From RGIG4608 sp045635885 (GTDB taxonomy: Bacteria; Bacillota; Clostridia; Oscillospirales; CAG-272), in the NCBI GenBank assembly GCA_045635885.1, contig JAZTWO010000077.1, forward strand, positions 47,642-111,641: a stretch of DNA of 64,000 nucleotides, read 5' to 3'. Positions within the stretch are counted from its first letter, which is position 1. Every line of letters starts with the position of its first letter. This document shows positions 18,024-27,939 of the stretch, one piece after another. The notes beneath the pieces were generated by a model, which was not told the origin of the DNA, did no database searches, and saw only the letters and a program-made list of their open reading frames with translations. The position numbers and the translations under genes were made by a program.

Positions 18024-21000
18024 TTATATCTTACTTTTGCAAGCAGAAGATCTGCAAATTGCCTTCATTTTGCAATAGCGGCAAGGGGCTTCCTCGCCCT
18101 TGCGAAGAGGAATGGCATCTGCCTTTCCTGCCTTCATGCTTTCTGCAACTCTGATTATCGTTTCAGAAAGCATATCATATATTTCATTAAATCCGTTGTC
18201 GTCGGTAATACTTTTTCCAACCATCACGCCATTTTCGTCCGCCTTAACCTTTGAAACAAATTTGGGGTCAAGATTGTGATTTATGGCATAAAGAATTTCG
18301 GGGTCGCTTGTAAGCAAGCCGCTTCGTGAAAATTCATTTTGTATCATTTTTTCTATGTCTTCACTGTCGCAGAATTTTTCAACGGAAATTATAGGCGCAT
18401 TTGATGAGAGATATTGAATGCCTGCAGGAATGAGATCGCCACCCTCTGCACAACCAAGCTCAAGCTTTTTCTTTTCTGATTGAGCATAGCAAATTGAGAA
18501 AAGATAGATAAGAAGTTGGGTGTTAAGCCCTTCTTTAAGGTCATCAAATGAAAATTCCTTGCTGCCTGTTTTATAGTCGACAACTCTGATATAGACGTTG
18601 CCGTCCTTTTTATAAGTATCAATTCTGTCGGCAACACCACGCAACGAAACCTTACTTCCGTCCTTAAGCTCAAATTCAATGGCTTGTATATCGGAGTCTT
18701 GTGTTCCGATATTTAATTCAAAATACGTTGGAATGAAGTCACTTTGCTTAAACTCACTTATCAAGTTTTTGGCAATCATAAACGAGAGCTTATTGAGCCG
18801 CAAGAACAAGTGCTTTGTGCGATTGGATATTGCATAATTTTCGCCAAGGAGCTCTAAAAGATACTGACGAACTATTTTTTGCAAAATCGCATCAATTTCT
18901 TCATCTGTGATAGTGAGATTGATTTGATTGTTAACGCAAATTTCCTTCATAAACTTTTCAAGAAGGTAGTGAATAAACGTTCCAATGTCGTTCAATTGGA
19001 ACACGGCACGCTTACTTTCACGAAGTCCAAGTACATACGAGCAGTAGTAGTCAAAGCCGCACATAACGTATTTTTCAAGGCGTGATTGCGTTAATGAAAG
19101 TCGGTTGCCGAAAAGTGTTTTAACAACCTCTGGCGAAACGGTGCATTCTTTTTTAGAAAGATGGGTTTCGAGTCTTTGTTCAAACTCCTCGTCATTTATC
19201 AAGTGTTTAAGCGAATTTGCACCGTTCATATCCTTGATTTGAGGATAAATTTCTTTTGCGGTATTAATGCTCCAAATTCTGTCAATTTTTGATGTATCGT
19301 GTTTTTTTAAGTCCACAACTGTGGGAAAGAGCTTTTGAACTCTTTCAAGTGCCAAGGAATGCTTTTGATTTGAACCGTCGGACGTCAACATTGAGGAGGT
19401 TAAAATAAGCTTGTCCTTGGGTGTTGCAAAGGCACGGTAGAGGAAGAAAAGCTCCTCACTTGTTTGCACACTTGTGTTGGCAGAAAGGTTTATTTTAAAT
19501 TGTGCAAGAATTTCTTTGTCTGCGTCGGTGAAAACACCGTTATCCTTGATGGTGGCAGGGAATACGCCCTCATTTAAGCCCATAACTATTGCGGTTTTTA
19601 TATTGCCTGCTCTAAGCATTTGAGCAGAGCCGATAAGAACTTCGTCAGGGGACGTTGGAATTGTGCCTATGTCACTTTGCGCAAACATAAGGGAAAGCGA
19701 TGCCACAAATTCTTCAAATTCGACCTTTGTATCTTCCAAAACGTTAGCAAGGTCATAAAGAATATTAAGCGTGAGCGAATAGAGCTTCATATCCTCATCC
19801 GCCGCCTTTTTGTTGTTTGCTTTAAGGTGGGCTTGACATTCCTGTCTAACCTTTTGGGTGATGTTTGAATCTTTAAGAAATTGAATTGTTGCCTGACACA
19901 TTTCCTTAACGTTTTGTGATGCGTCAAGACGTGCAAAATAGAGCGAAAGAGGGGGAATTACGGTTTCTTTTACACGGTTTGAGGTGATGAGAATATTTTC
20001 CCCTCGTTTTGTAAGCTTTTGCGAATATCCGTCGGGATTCATTGTCCATTTTTCGCCAAGAAATTTATTTCCGTTTATGTTCCAAGTGAAAACATAATCT
20101 TCAAAAATATCAACGTCGAATGAGTCAACGTCGCAATATCCCGATTTAAGATGTGCAATAACGTTTGTTGCACGCCAATTGCTTTCTTTAATTTTAAGTG
20201 CACTAAAGAGGAATTTTGCAAGTGGTTTTGTCATGAGATTGGTTTTTTCGCTCATGTAATATGGAATTTTATATTTATCAAGTGTAATATCAAGAATTCC
20301 ACGGTATTTTTCGGCATCCCTGAGAATAATTGCTATTTCAGAATAACGTGTGCCGCTTTGGATTTCTTTACAAATCTCGCTTGCAACTCTTTCAGATTCG
20401 GAATAGGGATTTTCGCAAATGTAATTGCTGATTGCACCGGTGCTTTCGCCACTGAATGCTCCTGCCTCGAAATTCCAAAGATTGCTTTGCAAATAAGCAA
20501 GTTCCTTTGAATTTGTTCTTTTAATTTCTGTTAAAAACGTTTCGTCATATTTTAACTTTTCAAGGGAATCTGTTAATCTTTTATGAGTTTGTCTTAACGA
20601 TTCAAGGTGGATTGACTTGTCGTTTGGCGTGGGAATGGGCAGGGTGATGTAAAGATGGTCACAAAGCTCGCCCATTTTGGCAATAAACTCATATTCTTGC
20701 TTTGTAAAGCCGGCAAAGGAATCGAGATAGATGTTTGATTCTTGAAAGAAATTCTCTGATTTCAAAATTTCAAGTGCTTTTGAAATATCGTCAAAGCTAT
20801 CGGAATATTTTTCTGCAAGTTGATTTGTATAAGCTGTGTAGATGAGTGAAATATCACGAAGCTTTTTGTAAATTGCAGAGCTTTGGTCTAATTTATTGCA
20901 AATTTCTTCTAAATCTTTGGTTGAGATGGAATATGATTTTAATTCACGGGATGCGGAAAGCATTTTTTCGGTGAGAGAAAAATCTGCGGCATCACTTGTT

Positions 21001-21320
21001 TGATATTCCTCAAGTATGGGGGCGAGTTCACGAATTGTGTTCCACATAATAAGGGATTTTATCGGTTTGGTGGCAAAATTATATGAAATGCCACCGTATT
21101 TTCTGAAAATCATATTGCACAAACGAGAAAAGTTTAAAACCTCGATGTTTAATTGTGCAGAAGCAGGGAAAAGAGAAGCGATTGTTCTTTCGGTTGCGAC
21201 GGTTTCTTGCTCGGGCACGATAAAGAAAACTTTTTTGTTTTGCTTAACGTCAGATTCAAGATATTTAAGTAACGTACTTGTTTTGCCGGAGCCGGCAGGA
21301 CCATAAATAAAATGTACCAT
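18024..21320 (-). CDS. addB: ATP-dependent helicase/nuclease subunit B
   Basis: 1098 residues from the ATG after AAGGAAAGGAGATTTGAT. A longer frame to 21434 would overlap queG by over 100 bases and is rejected. It has FIYGPAGSGKTST (Walker A) at the N-terminus and a C-terminal RecB-type nuclease (RGVADRIDTY, VVDYKTGS). Cysteines in YVMCGFDYYC and CRYCKMKAIC provide the iron-sulfur cluster typical of AddB. It partners AddA in recombination repair. One base separates it from the queG stop. Confidence 0.96.
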   Translation of the reverse strand: MVHFIYGPAGSGKTSTLLKYLESDVKQNKKVFFIVPEQETVATERTIASLFPASAQLNIEVLNFSRLCNMIFRKYGGISYNFATKPIKSLIMWNTIRELAPILEEYQTSDAADFSLTEKMLSASRELKSYSISTKDLEEICNKLDQSSAIYKKLRDISLIYTAYTNQLAEKYSDSFDDISKALEILKSENFFQESNIYLDSFAGFTKQEYEFIAKMGELCDHLYITLPIPTPNDKSIHLESLRQTHKRLTDSLEKLKYDETFLTEIKRTNSKELAYLQSNLWNFEAGAFSGESTGAISNYICENPYSESERVASEICKEIQSGTRYSEIAIILRDAEKYRGILDITLDKYKIPYYMSEKTNLMTKPLAKFLFSALKIKESNWRATNVIAHLKSGYCDVDSFDVDIFEDYVFTWNINGNKFLGEKWTMNPDGYSQKLTKRGENILITSNRVKETVIPPLSLYFARLDASQNVKEMCQATIQFLKDSNITQKVRQECQAHLKANNKKAADEDMKLYSLTLNILYDLANVLEDTKVEFEEFVASLSLMFAQSDIGTIPTSPDEVLIGSAQMLRAGNIKTAIVMGLNEGVFPATIKDNGVFTDADKEILAQFKINLSANTSVQTSEELFFLYRAFATPKDKLILTSSMLTSDGSNQKHSLALERVQKLFPTVVDLKKHDTSKIDRIWSINTAKEIYPQIKDMNGANSLKHLINDEEFEQRLETHLSKKECTVSPEVVKTLFGNRLSLTQSRLEKYVMCGFDYYCSYVLGLRESKRAVFQLNDIGTFIHYLLEKFMKEICVNNQINLTITDEEIDAILQKIVRQYLLELLGENYAISNRTKHLFLRLNKLSFMIAKNLISEFKQSDFIPTYFELNIGTQDSDIQAIEFELKDGSKVSLRGVADRIDTYKKDGNVYIRVVDYKTGSKEFSFDDLKEGLNTQLLIYLFSICYAQSEKKKLELGCAEGGDLIPAGIQYLSSNAPIISVEKFCDSEDIEKMIQNEFSRSGLLTSDPEILYAINHNLDPKFVSKVKADENGVMVGKSITDDNGFNEIYDMLSETIIRVAESMKAGKADAIPLRKGEEAPCRYCKMKAICRSSACKSKI

Positions 21321-21321
21321 A

Positions 21322-22140
21322 TCAAATCTCCTTTCCTTCAAGAATTTTAAGATTGCGTTGTATTGTATTTTTTCCTCGCCACGAATAAGCACGGGCAGAG
21401 AAATCTTCTTTTGACATAATATCAATATCCTCACTTGTGATGGTGGGGGTTAAATTTTGATTGAAAAATTCAATTTTGGTGTAAATTGTGCCATTATTTA
21501 TTGCATTTTGGGTGTGGGGGCAGACCTCTTGGCATTTGTCACATCCCCAAGCGCAATTTGTGGATTTTATTATTTCAACTTCTTTTTCTGAAAGCTCGCC
21601 CTTTTTTTGAGTGATGGCGGAAATACATTCAACGTCATAAATATTTGCAGGGCAGAAATCCATGCATTTTCCACAGTTTATGCAAGTGCCAACTTCGGTT
21701 GCGAGCGAAGGGAGAATGGCATCTGTAATGATTTCGCCAAGGAAAATATATGACGAATATTTCTTGGTAATAAGCAGGTGATTTTTGCCAATTACACCAA
21801 GTCCTGCTTTTGCTGCAGAATGGATTTCGTCGATGGGTGAGTGGTCGGTAAAGGTGGCAAATTTGTTGTTTGGGTATTCAGTTTGGAGCTTGAAAATAAG
21901 GTCTTTGAAGAGATTTGAAAAAAACAAATGGTAGTCACGGCTAACGGCATATGATGAAATATTTCGTTTGCCAGCGCTTGTTTTTGTGAGATATGGGGCT
22001 AAAAAAATTATGACTGAGCCGCTATTTATTTCGTGTTTTTCAAGCAGATAGGGGCGCAAAATTTTGCACTCGTTAAGCGAAAGACAAGAAACAAGCTCGA
22101 TATTATTTTTTTCAAGCTCTGATTTTATAAATGCAAACAT
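21322..22140 (-). CDS. queG: QueG-like epoxyqueuosine reductase / 4Fe-4S double-cluster protein
   Basis: 272 residues, starting at the ATG behind GGAGGT. The DUF1730-type N-terminal part includes DHSPIDEIHSAAKAGLGVIGKNHLL, with the conserved Asp/Glu and AGLGxxGKN. Two ferredoxin-like clusters follow: CINCGKCMDFCP and CAWGCDKCQEVCP. QueG uses cobalamin to turn epoxyqueuosine into queuosine in tRNA. The protein is shorter than usual QueG (over 300) because it lacks the C-terminal HEAT-like repeats, so a related reductase is possible. First gene of the addBA unit. Confidence 0.75.
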   Translation of the reverse strand: MFAFIKSELEKNNIELVSCLSLNECKILRPYLLEKHEINSGSVIIFLAPYLTKTSAGKRNISSYAVSRDYHLFFSNLFKDLIFKLQTEYPNNKFATFTDHSPIDEIHSAAKAGLGVIGKNHLLITKKYSSYIFLGEIITDAILPSLATEVGTCINCGKCMDFCPANIYDVECISAITQKKGELSEKEVEIIKSTNCAWGCDKCQEVCPHTQNAINNGTIYTKIEFFNQNLTPTITSEDIDIMSKEDFSARAYSWRGKNTIQRNLKILEGKEI

Positions 22141-22168
22141 AGTTACCTCCAAACGTTTTATATATAAA

Positions 22169-22197
22169 ATTATAGCTCAAAATTTGCTAATTTTCAA
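22169..22197 (-). promoter_or_regulatory. Promoter of queG-addB-addA
   Basis: Minus-strand TTGAAA, 17-bp spacer, TATAAT. Confidence 0.7.
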
Positions 22198-22348
22198 GGG
22201 ATTTTGAGAAAATTTTTTAATATTTTTTATTTATAAAAAATATTAAAATTTATATATAAAGAAAAGGGAGTGAATTTTGTTCAAAAAAAGTTCACAAATT
22301 TGGTATAAAATGAAATTTCAATGTAAAAAAACAATGGAGTATATAACA

Positions 22349-23173
22349 GTGAATGAAATTTTGATTTGTCCTGTTTGCAAAAGTGCGCTATACAGGGACG
22401 AAAAAAGTTATTTTTGCCGTGGTGAAAAACGTCATTGCTTTGACATCTCTTCACATGGTCACACAAATCTTTGTCCGGGTAAATCCACGGGTGGAGATGA
22501 CAAACGTGCGGTGCGTTCAAGAACCGAATTTTTAAATCTTGGATACTATCAACCCATCTCGGATAAAATTTGTGAAATTTTGGGCGATTTGACAAAGGAT
22601 TGCTTCGTTGTTGATGCGGGTTGTGGCGAGGGGTATTACACCAACAATATTGCTGACAAAACAGGTGCGCAGACCTATGGCTTTGACCTCTCTAAAGAGG
22701 CGATAATTTCTGCATCAAAGTCAGCAAAACGTCAGGGACTTTCCAATGCGACATTCTGCGTTGGCGGAATATACAACCTGCCGATTTGTGACGGTGGTGC
22801 AGATGCTGTGACCAACATATTTGCCCCCTGTGCCGAGGCGGAATTTTCAAGAATTCTTAAAGAAAAAGGCATACTTATTGTCGTTGGCGCAGGTAAAAAT
22901 CATCTTTACGGTTTGAAACGTGCGATTTATGACGAGGTTTATACAAACGAGGAGCGTGCAGATATGCCCCGTTGTATGAAATTGGTGGGGGAACATTCGC
23001 TCAATTACAAGATTACACTTAATAACAGTGAGGCGATTAGAAATTTGTTTTCAATGACACCTTACAGCTACAGAACAAGCGAAAAGGATATGCAAAAGCT
23101 TTATGCCTTGACTTCGCTTGAAACTGAGGTTGATATCAATATTTTCATTTATCGAAAGGAGAATACACTTTGA
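22349..23173 (+). CDS. rlmA: 23S rRNA (guanine-N1) methyltransferase, RlmA family
   Basis: About 274 residues from a GTG with GGAG nine bases upstream; an ATG at 22334 and a TTG at 22277 (also with a good ribosome site) are alternatives. The N-terminal zinc finger ILICPVCKSAL...C...H and the phrase CPGKSTGGDDKRAVRSR are typical of RlmA. A SAM site follows (VVDAGCGEGYYT). The family methylates G745 or G748 of 23S rRNA. The gene overlaps the next, which starts at TTG inside its stop. Confidence 0.85.
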   Translation: MNEILICPVCKSALYRDEKSYFCRGEKRHCFDISSHGHTNLCPGKSTGGDDKRAVRSRTEFLNLGYYQPISDKICEILGDLTKDCFVVDAGCGEGYYTNNIADKTGAQTYGFDLSKEAIISASKSAKRQGLSNATFCVGGIYNLPICDGGADAVTNIFAPCAEAEFSRILKEKGILIVVGAGKNHLYGLKRAIYDEVYTNEERADMPRCMKLVGEHSLNYKITLNNSEAIRNLFSMTPYSYRTSEKDMQKLYALTSLETEVDINIFIYRKENTL

Positions 23174-23883
23174 GAATTTCTGTTTGTGTTCCAATGTACA
23201 ATGAAAGCTCAATAATCGAGCAAACTGCCCGTGAGCTTTATGCATATATGACAAAGAATTTTGACAATGATTTTGAGTTGATTTTTGCTGACGACGGAAG
23301 CAAGGATGGCTCGGCAGACATTGTAAATAATCTCAATTTGCCCAATGTTAAAGTTGTTGGATACGGCAAAAATCAGGGCAAGGGATGTGCTGTACGTCAC
23401 GGAGTTTTGGCTTCATGCGGTGATATTGTAATTTTTACTGATGCAGACCTTGCATATGGCGTTGACGTTATTAAAGAGGCGGTTGAAATTATCGAAAAGG
23501 GTGAGCATACTGTTGTGGTTGCCTCCCGCGCAAAGCACAAAGAGGGTTATGAGGGATATACTTTTATTCGCAAGCTCGCTTCAAAAACTTACATCAAGGT
23601 ACTTAATCTGTTTGGCGGTATTAAAATTTCTGACGCACAATGTGGTTTTAAAGCATTTGTTGGCGAAAAGGGAAGAAAAATTTTCTCACATTGTCAAACA
23701 AACAATTTTGCCTTTGACCTTGAGGTGATTCTTATTGCTCAAAAAATGAAGCTTAAAATTTATGAGCTTCCTGCAAAGATTATTAATCACCGTGAATCAA
23801 AGGTAAATGTTGTAAAAGATGCCTTTAGAATGATGAAGCAAATCTCAATCATAAAGAAAAATATTGCTAAAATTGATTTATAA
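23170..23883 (+). CDS. Family 2 glycosyltransferase (dolichol-phosphate-mannose-synthase-like)
   Basis: 237 residues, TTG start overlapping the upstream TGA; AAAGGAG lies nine bases before. The GT2 motifs are clear: VPMYNES, FADDGSKDGS, NQGKGCAVRHG, FTDADLAYG (DXD-type) and SDAQCGFKAF. This subfamily transfers a sugar from a nucleotide donor to polyprenyl phosphate or makes related lipid-linked sugars. No transmembrane extension is present. It is coupled to rlmA, though no functional link is evident. Confidence 0.85.
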   Translation: MRISVCVPMYNESSIIEQTARELYAYMTKNFDNDFELIFADDGSKDGSADIVNNLNLPNVKVVGYGKNQGKGCAVRHGVLASCGDIVIFTDADLAYGVDVIKEAVEIIEKGEHTVVVASRAKHKEGYEGYTFIRKLASKTYIKVLNLFGGIKISDAQCGFKAFVGEKGRKIFSHCQTNNFAFDLEVILIAQKMKLKIYELPAKIINHRESKVNVVKDAFRMMKQISIIKKNIAKIDL

Positions 23884-23936
23884 TTGTTTTTTTGCTAAAA
23901 ATTTTGTTATTTATTATAATAAATATAAAAATCCAC

Positions 23937-23965
23937 TTGATTTTTCCAAATTATTGTGGTAAAAT
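23937..23965 (+). promoter_or_regulatory. Promoter of the 24006-27808 unit
   Basis: TTGATT, 17-bp spacer, TAAAAT. Confidence 0.65.
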
Positions 23966-24005
23966 CTATTAAGAGTATAAAAGCACTACATTTGGAGGCA
24001 CAAAT

Positions 24006-27000
24006 ATGTTAGAATGGATTATTTTAGCGTTCTTTACGGTAGCTATAATTTGGCAAGTAGCAAAGGCGATTACAAAACCCATGATCAGAAACGTTATGAA
24101 CTTGGTTTGTATCCCCATTGCATTTGGCATTTCGGCTATGTTGCATAAGGGCGGACTTTTCAGAGGAATTATGACAATTATACTTGAGGAGTTGAAGTTG
24201 ACAGAGTTGTTGTCAAATGCCTTGGGTGAGGATTTTGGAGGAAGCTTAGTGGATCTTATTGAGACACTTGTTCCCATTATGGGCGCATTGGCTGCTCCTT
24301 TACTCTTTGTTGCCACTTTCCACATCACATTTCTTATTTTGAAATTTATTCACGTTACATTTATTTGCAGATACATTCGCAACAAGAACGTTAGAAGAGA
24401 AAAGAAGGAATTGAGAAAGGCTATTAAAGCTGAAAAGGAAAGACTTAGAGAAACAATTATTGAAAACGAAGAAAGAACCCGTGAAATTATTGATGCTCTT
24501 TCTGAAGAACAACAGGAAGTGGTTATTCCTGAATTCGTTCCCCTTGATGATGACGATATCGACGACATGGTTGAAGATAGAGTTAAGGCGGAAAAGAAGA
24601 GAAGAAAGAAGCAGGGCTACTTTAGAGAAACAACGGACCGCAAGGTTGTGTCCATTCTCGTTGGTGCTTTGACAGGTTTCCTTCTTTTCGCAGTTACTCT
24701 TGTTCCCGTTTTCTATGAAATGGAAGTTTTATCCAACGTTACAAATACAGTTCTTGAAGGCGGTAAATACGAGGATAACAGCGAAAAAACAACCGTTTAT
24801 CTTGCGGTTGAATTTGTTGACAAATACTTTGTTGACGAATATGAAGATAGCTTTGTTATAAATCTTTATGAGGATCTTGGTATTGTTAAGCTCTTGAACA
24901 GAACTATTGAGTCAGGTGCTGAAATCGCTAAGGACAAGGATGGCGATCCCGTTTATGCAAATAAACTTGCTGAGCTTTATTTGTCATCTTCATTGAAGTT
25001 GGCTTGTGCAACTCTCGACTCTCGTTATGAAACAGACATCAGAAAAGATATGCAGGACTTGCTTGAAAGTCCTTTGTATGTTAACAGTATAGATACAATC
25101 GCAGAAATTATTGTAAGCTTGGCTTCTGATCTTGAAGAAAAGAACCCTGAGCTTTTTGAAAAATTGAATAATCCCGATTCCGAATCAGCAGAATTCTTTG
25201 TTTACACAATTATCGGTGAGGTGATTCGTGCTTACAAGGATGGAGAGGGCAACTGGAGCGCTGAAAGCGTTAAGAATGATATGAACGCTATGTCTGAGGT
25301 TGTGGTTGTTGTAATGGAAAACAAATTGCTTGCAAAAATCATCTCTGAGGACGTTAGTGCTGCTAACTTGATTGAAGATAAGCCCCTTGTAGAAGGACTT
25401 CTTAATGCGATGGTTAGTATGACTGCATACACACCTATTATGAAGAGTACCTTTACAACCGGTGTTAATCTTGTTAGTGAAATATTGCCCGGTATCCCCG
25501 CAAACAAGGCGGCAGGTTACGACTTGATTGTTGAGCAGATGTTGGCAGGCGTTAACTCTGTAACTGCATTTAAGGATGGTGACATGATCAATCTTCAGAC
25601 ATTGTTTGAGGGCGCAGGCGTTCATCAGTACAATGCTGGTAAGATTAACTACATTCAAGGCAATATAGACAGTATGAATGCTCAGATTGATAGCGCTAAT
25701 GCGCGAATCGAAGCAATTATTGTCAGATTGGCAGATATTAATGCTGAATTGAGCAATCCCGATATTACTTCCGAATACAAGAAAGAGCTTAATGCAGAGA
25801 AGAGTGATTTGAATGGAGAAAAGAATACTCTTGACATTGAAATTGAGTTGTTCAATGAAGAATTGGCTCAGTTGAATAGCGAATTGGATGCTTTTTATCA
25901 AGAAAGAGAAGAGAATACTGAGAAAATGAGTATTCTTGATTACATCTTGGATCCTCTTTACGTTGCAGAGCTTATTCAGGCGGATGCAAGAGAGCTTACA
26001 AAGCAGTCACAGGAATTGTTAGACAGTGCCGAAAAATTGAAGGAGAGTATCGAATCAATTAAGGCAGAAATTGAGGAGCTTAATTCACTTCTTTCTGATA
26101 TGGAATTGACTGATAATGAAAAGCTCATTATTGAAAAAGAAATAGAAGCTATTGACCAGCAGTTGGTTGAAGAAACTACATTGACTGAAAGCGAGAGAGA
26201 AAAACTCTTGCAGGATAGAGAATTCCTTGACTCTTTGATTGTAAACGGTCATGAAACATTGACCTTGGATGAATATACTGCACTTGCTGAATATGTTGTT
26301 GCTACTGTAGAAAGCAAAACAAGCTACAACGGTGTTTTGGGCAAGGAAGAGCAGAGCATGAGAGCTAACGCTTATACTCTTGAAGTTCGTGCTGACCTTC
26401 TTGCTGAAAACGGTGAACGCTATCTTAAACAAATTGAAGATCGTCTTAATATGTTCACAACGTTCATCACATATTTTATGAACTGGATGTACGTTCAAAA
26501 GCCATTTATGGTTGCCGGTGAAGATACAACAAGCGCATGCTTGAGTATCAATATTGGTGGAGTGTTTTACGTTTGCAATACTGACGTTATCACATTTGAA
26601 TCCATTCTTGACTTCATTCTTAACTACAAGGATTCCATTGAGCTTCCCGGCAGCAAGGATGAAACAACTCCCGGTGATGATGAAGAGCCGTTGCCTGATG
26701 ACCCCTCAACTGTTGAAGAGGAGTTGCCCGGTGAAGAAGGCGGTGAAGAAGGCGGAGTAGAGCTTCCCGAAGAAGAAGACTTCATCAACATTGACATTGA
26801 CACATACGTTGAAGCAATTCCTGAAGCAGTTAGAAAATTGATTGACCAAATCAGTATTTCAATTGTTACTGTTGAAAACGAGGACGAATTCGAAGATAGA
26901 ATTTCTCCTGTTACTACACTTGTTAACTTCTTGATTGGTTTTGCAAGTGAATATAAGTCCAGCGGCGAAACTGCTGACATGGATGAAGATTGGCTTTATA

Positions 27001-27590
27001 CAACCCTTGAGTCATTCCCAATTACTCTTATTGAATCTGATTTGAAATATCAGGATCAGTCCGGACAGTTTGTTTTGAACTTCCTTGCAATCGACCGATA
27101 TAGCGAAGAAAGTAAGAACACATATGACTATAAGGGTATAATGGCTGAGGACCTTAGAAATGCACTTCACTTTGAAGCGTGGGAAGCAGAGGGTTCTGAT
27201 GCTAAGTATACAGATACTCAAAAGCTTGTTGATATTATTTTCTCACTTGCAGACTTGATTCCCAGTCTTGCAGAAGAAACTGCCGAAGGTGAGGAAGTAA
27301 CTGATGAAACAAAAGAACAGATGAATGCAATTCTTATGTTGCTTTCTAAGTTCGGTGAAACCATGGACCTTATGTCAGAAACTGAGTGCCTTGGAGATCT
27401 TCCTTATGTAATGCTTATGGTTATTTTGAAGAACCCCATGCTTTCTCAGGCAATGACACCCGGTATGCTTAACGAATATATGACTCAAATCGAAGCGGAA
27501 GATTTCACATATCATGCCTTTATGGAAGATCTTGTTACTACTATCGGTGATTTGGTTGAAATGCTTGGTTCTATAGGAGGAGAAGAATGA
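24006..27590 (+). CDS. Large membrane-anchored protein with extracellular coiled coil, unrecognised
   Basis: 1194 residues. Hydrophobic segments lie at about 1-22, 30-48, 88-115 and 213-235; a charged coiled stretch (about 125-210) separates the last two. A long exported part follows. It has coiled coils at about 549-635 and 658-742, an acidic Pro/Gly/Glu linker at about 878-925, and no catalytic motif I can name. Strong ribosome site GGAGG. The next gene overlaps by four bases and encodes a one-helix protein, so the two probably form a complex. A role in envelope structure or division is conceivable but unsupported. Confidence 0.75.
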   Translation: MLEWIILAFFTVAIIWQVAKAITKPMIRNVMNLVCIPIAFGISAMLHKGGLFRGIMTIILEELKLTELLSNALGEDFGGSLVDLIETLVPIMGALAAPLLFVATFHITFLILKFIHVTFICRYIRNKNVRREKKELRKAIKAEKERLRETIIENEERTREIIDALSEEQQEVVIPEFVPLDDDDIDDMVEDRVKAEKKRRKKQGYFRETTDRKVVSILVGALTGFLLFAVTLVPVFYEMEVLSNVTNTVLEGGKYEDNSEKTTVYLAVEFVDKYFVDEYEDSFVINLYEDLGIVKLLNRTIESGAEIAKDKDGDPVYANKLAELYLSSSLKLACATLDSRYETDIRKDMQDLLESPLYVNSIDTIAEIIVSLASDLEEKNPELFEKLNNPDSESAEFFVYTIIGEVIRAYKDGEGNWSAESVKNDMNAMSEVVVVVMENKLLAKIISEDVSAANLIEDKPLVEGLLNAMVSMTAYTPIMKSTFTTGVNLVSEILPGIPANKAAGYDLIVEQMLAGVNSVTAFKDGDMINLQTLFEGAGVHQYNAGKINYIQGNIDSMNAQIDSANARIEAIIVRLADINAELSNPDITSEYKKELNAEKSDLNGEKNTLDIEIELFNEELAQLNSELDAFYQEREENTEKMSILDYILDPLYVAELIQADARELTKQSQELLDSAEKLKESIESIKAEIEELNSLLSDMELTDNEKLIIEKEIEAIDQQLVEETTLTESEREKLLQDREFLDSLIVNGHETLTLDEYTALAEYVVATVESKTSYNGVLGKEEQSMRANAYTLEVRADLLAENGERYLKQIEDRLNMFTTFITYFMNWMYVQKPFMVAGEDTTSACLSINIGGVFYVCNTDVITFESILDFILNYKDSIELPGSKDETTPGDDEEPLPDDPSTVEEELPGEEGGEEGGVELPEEEDFINIDIDTYVEAIPEAVRKLIDQISISIVTVENEDEFEDRISPVTTLVNFLIGFASEYKSSGETADMDEDWLYTTLESFPITLIESDLKYQDQSGQFVLNFLAIDRYSEESKNTYDYKGIMAEDLRNALHFEAWEAEGSDAKYTDTQKLVDIIFSLADLIPSLAEETAEGEEVTDETKEQMNAILMLLSKFGETMDLMSETECLGDLPYVMLMVILKNPMLSQAMTPGMLNEYMTQIEAEDFTYHAFMEDLVTTIGDLVEMLGSIGGEE

Positions 27591-27808
27591 TACGCAAATT
27601 ATTTATTTATCTCATTGCTTTAGTGCTTTCTGCATTGATTTTGTTTGGCGCAGGATACCTTACTGTTAGAGAATATTTGAAAAATGAAGATCAGATTAAA
27701 ACTGACTTTCTTGAGCTGTTTAATGTAGACCGCTTATTCTACTATGAAGCAGAGAACAAGGTGGAAGAAACTCCTGAGGCAACACCTGAGGTTCAATCTA
27801 AAAAATAA
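27587..27808 (+). CDS. Small single-helix membrane protein
   Basis: 73 residues: an N-terminal membrane helix (about 5-27, LFIYLIALVLSALILFGAGYL) and a charged tail rich in Glu/Pro/Thr. It starts within the ATGA overlap with the large upstream protein, indicating translational coupling and likely partnership. Function unknown. Confidence 0.7.
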   Translation: MIRKLFIYLIALVLSALILFGAGYLTVREYLKNEDQIKTDFLELFNVDRLFYYEAENKVEETPEATPEVQSKK

Positions 27809-27815
27809 AATATTT

Positions 27816-27847
27816 AAAGAACCGAGAATTTTCTCGGTTCTTTTTTT
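27816..27847 (+). terminator. Terminator
   Basis: A 12-bp stem AAAGAACCGAGA / TCTCGGTTCTTT, ATTT loop, then TTTT. Confidence 0.9.
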
Positions 27848-27890
27848 ACAAAAAAACGAAAAATTCTTTTTTGTTTCTTATTGAATTAAT

Positions 27891-27919
27891 TTGTAAAATG
27901 TAGTATAATAAATATGTAA
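27891..27919 (+). promoter_or_regulatory. Promoter of the histidine phosphatase gene
   Basis: TTGAAT, 17-bp spacer, TATAAT. Confidence 0.7.
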
Positions 27920-27939
27920 AAAGTTGAAAGGGAATCAGC

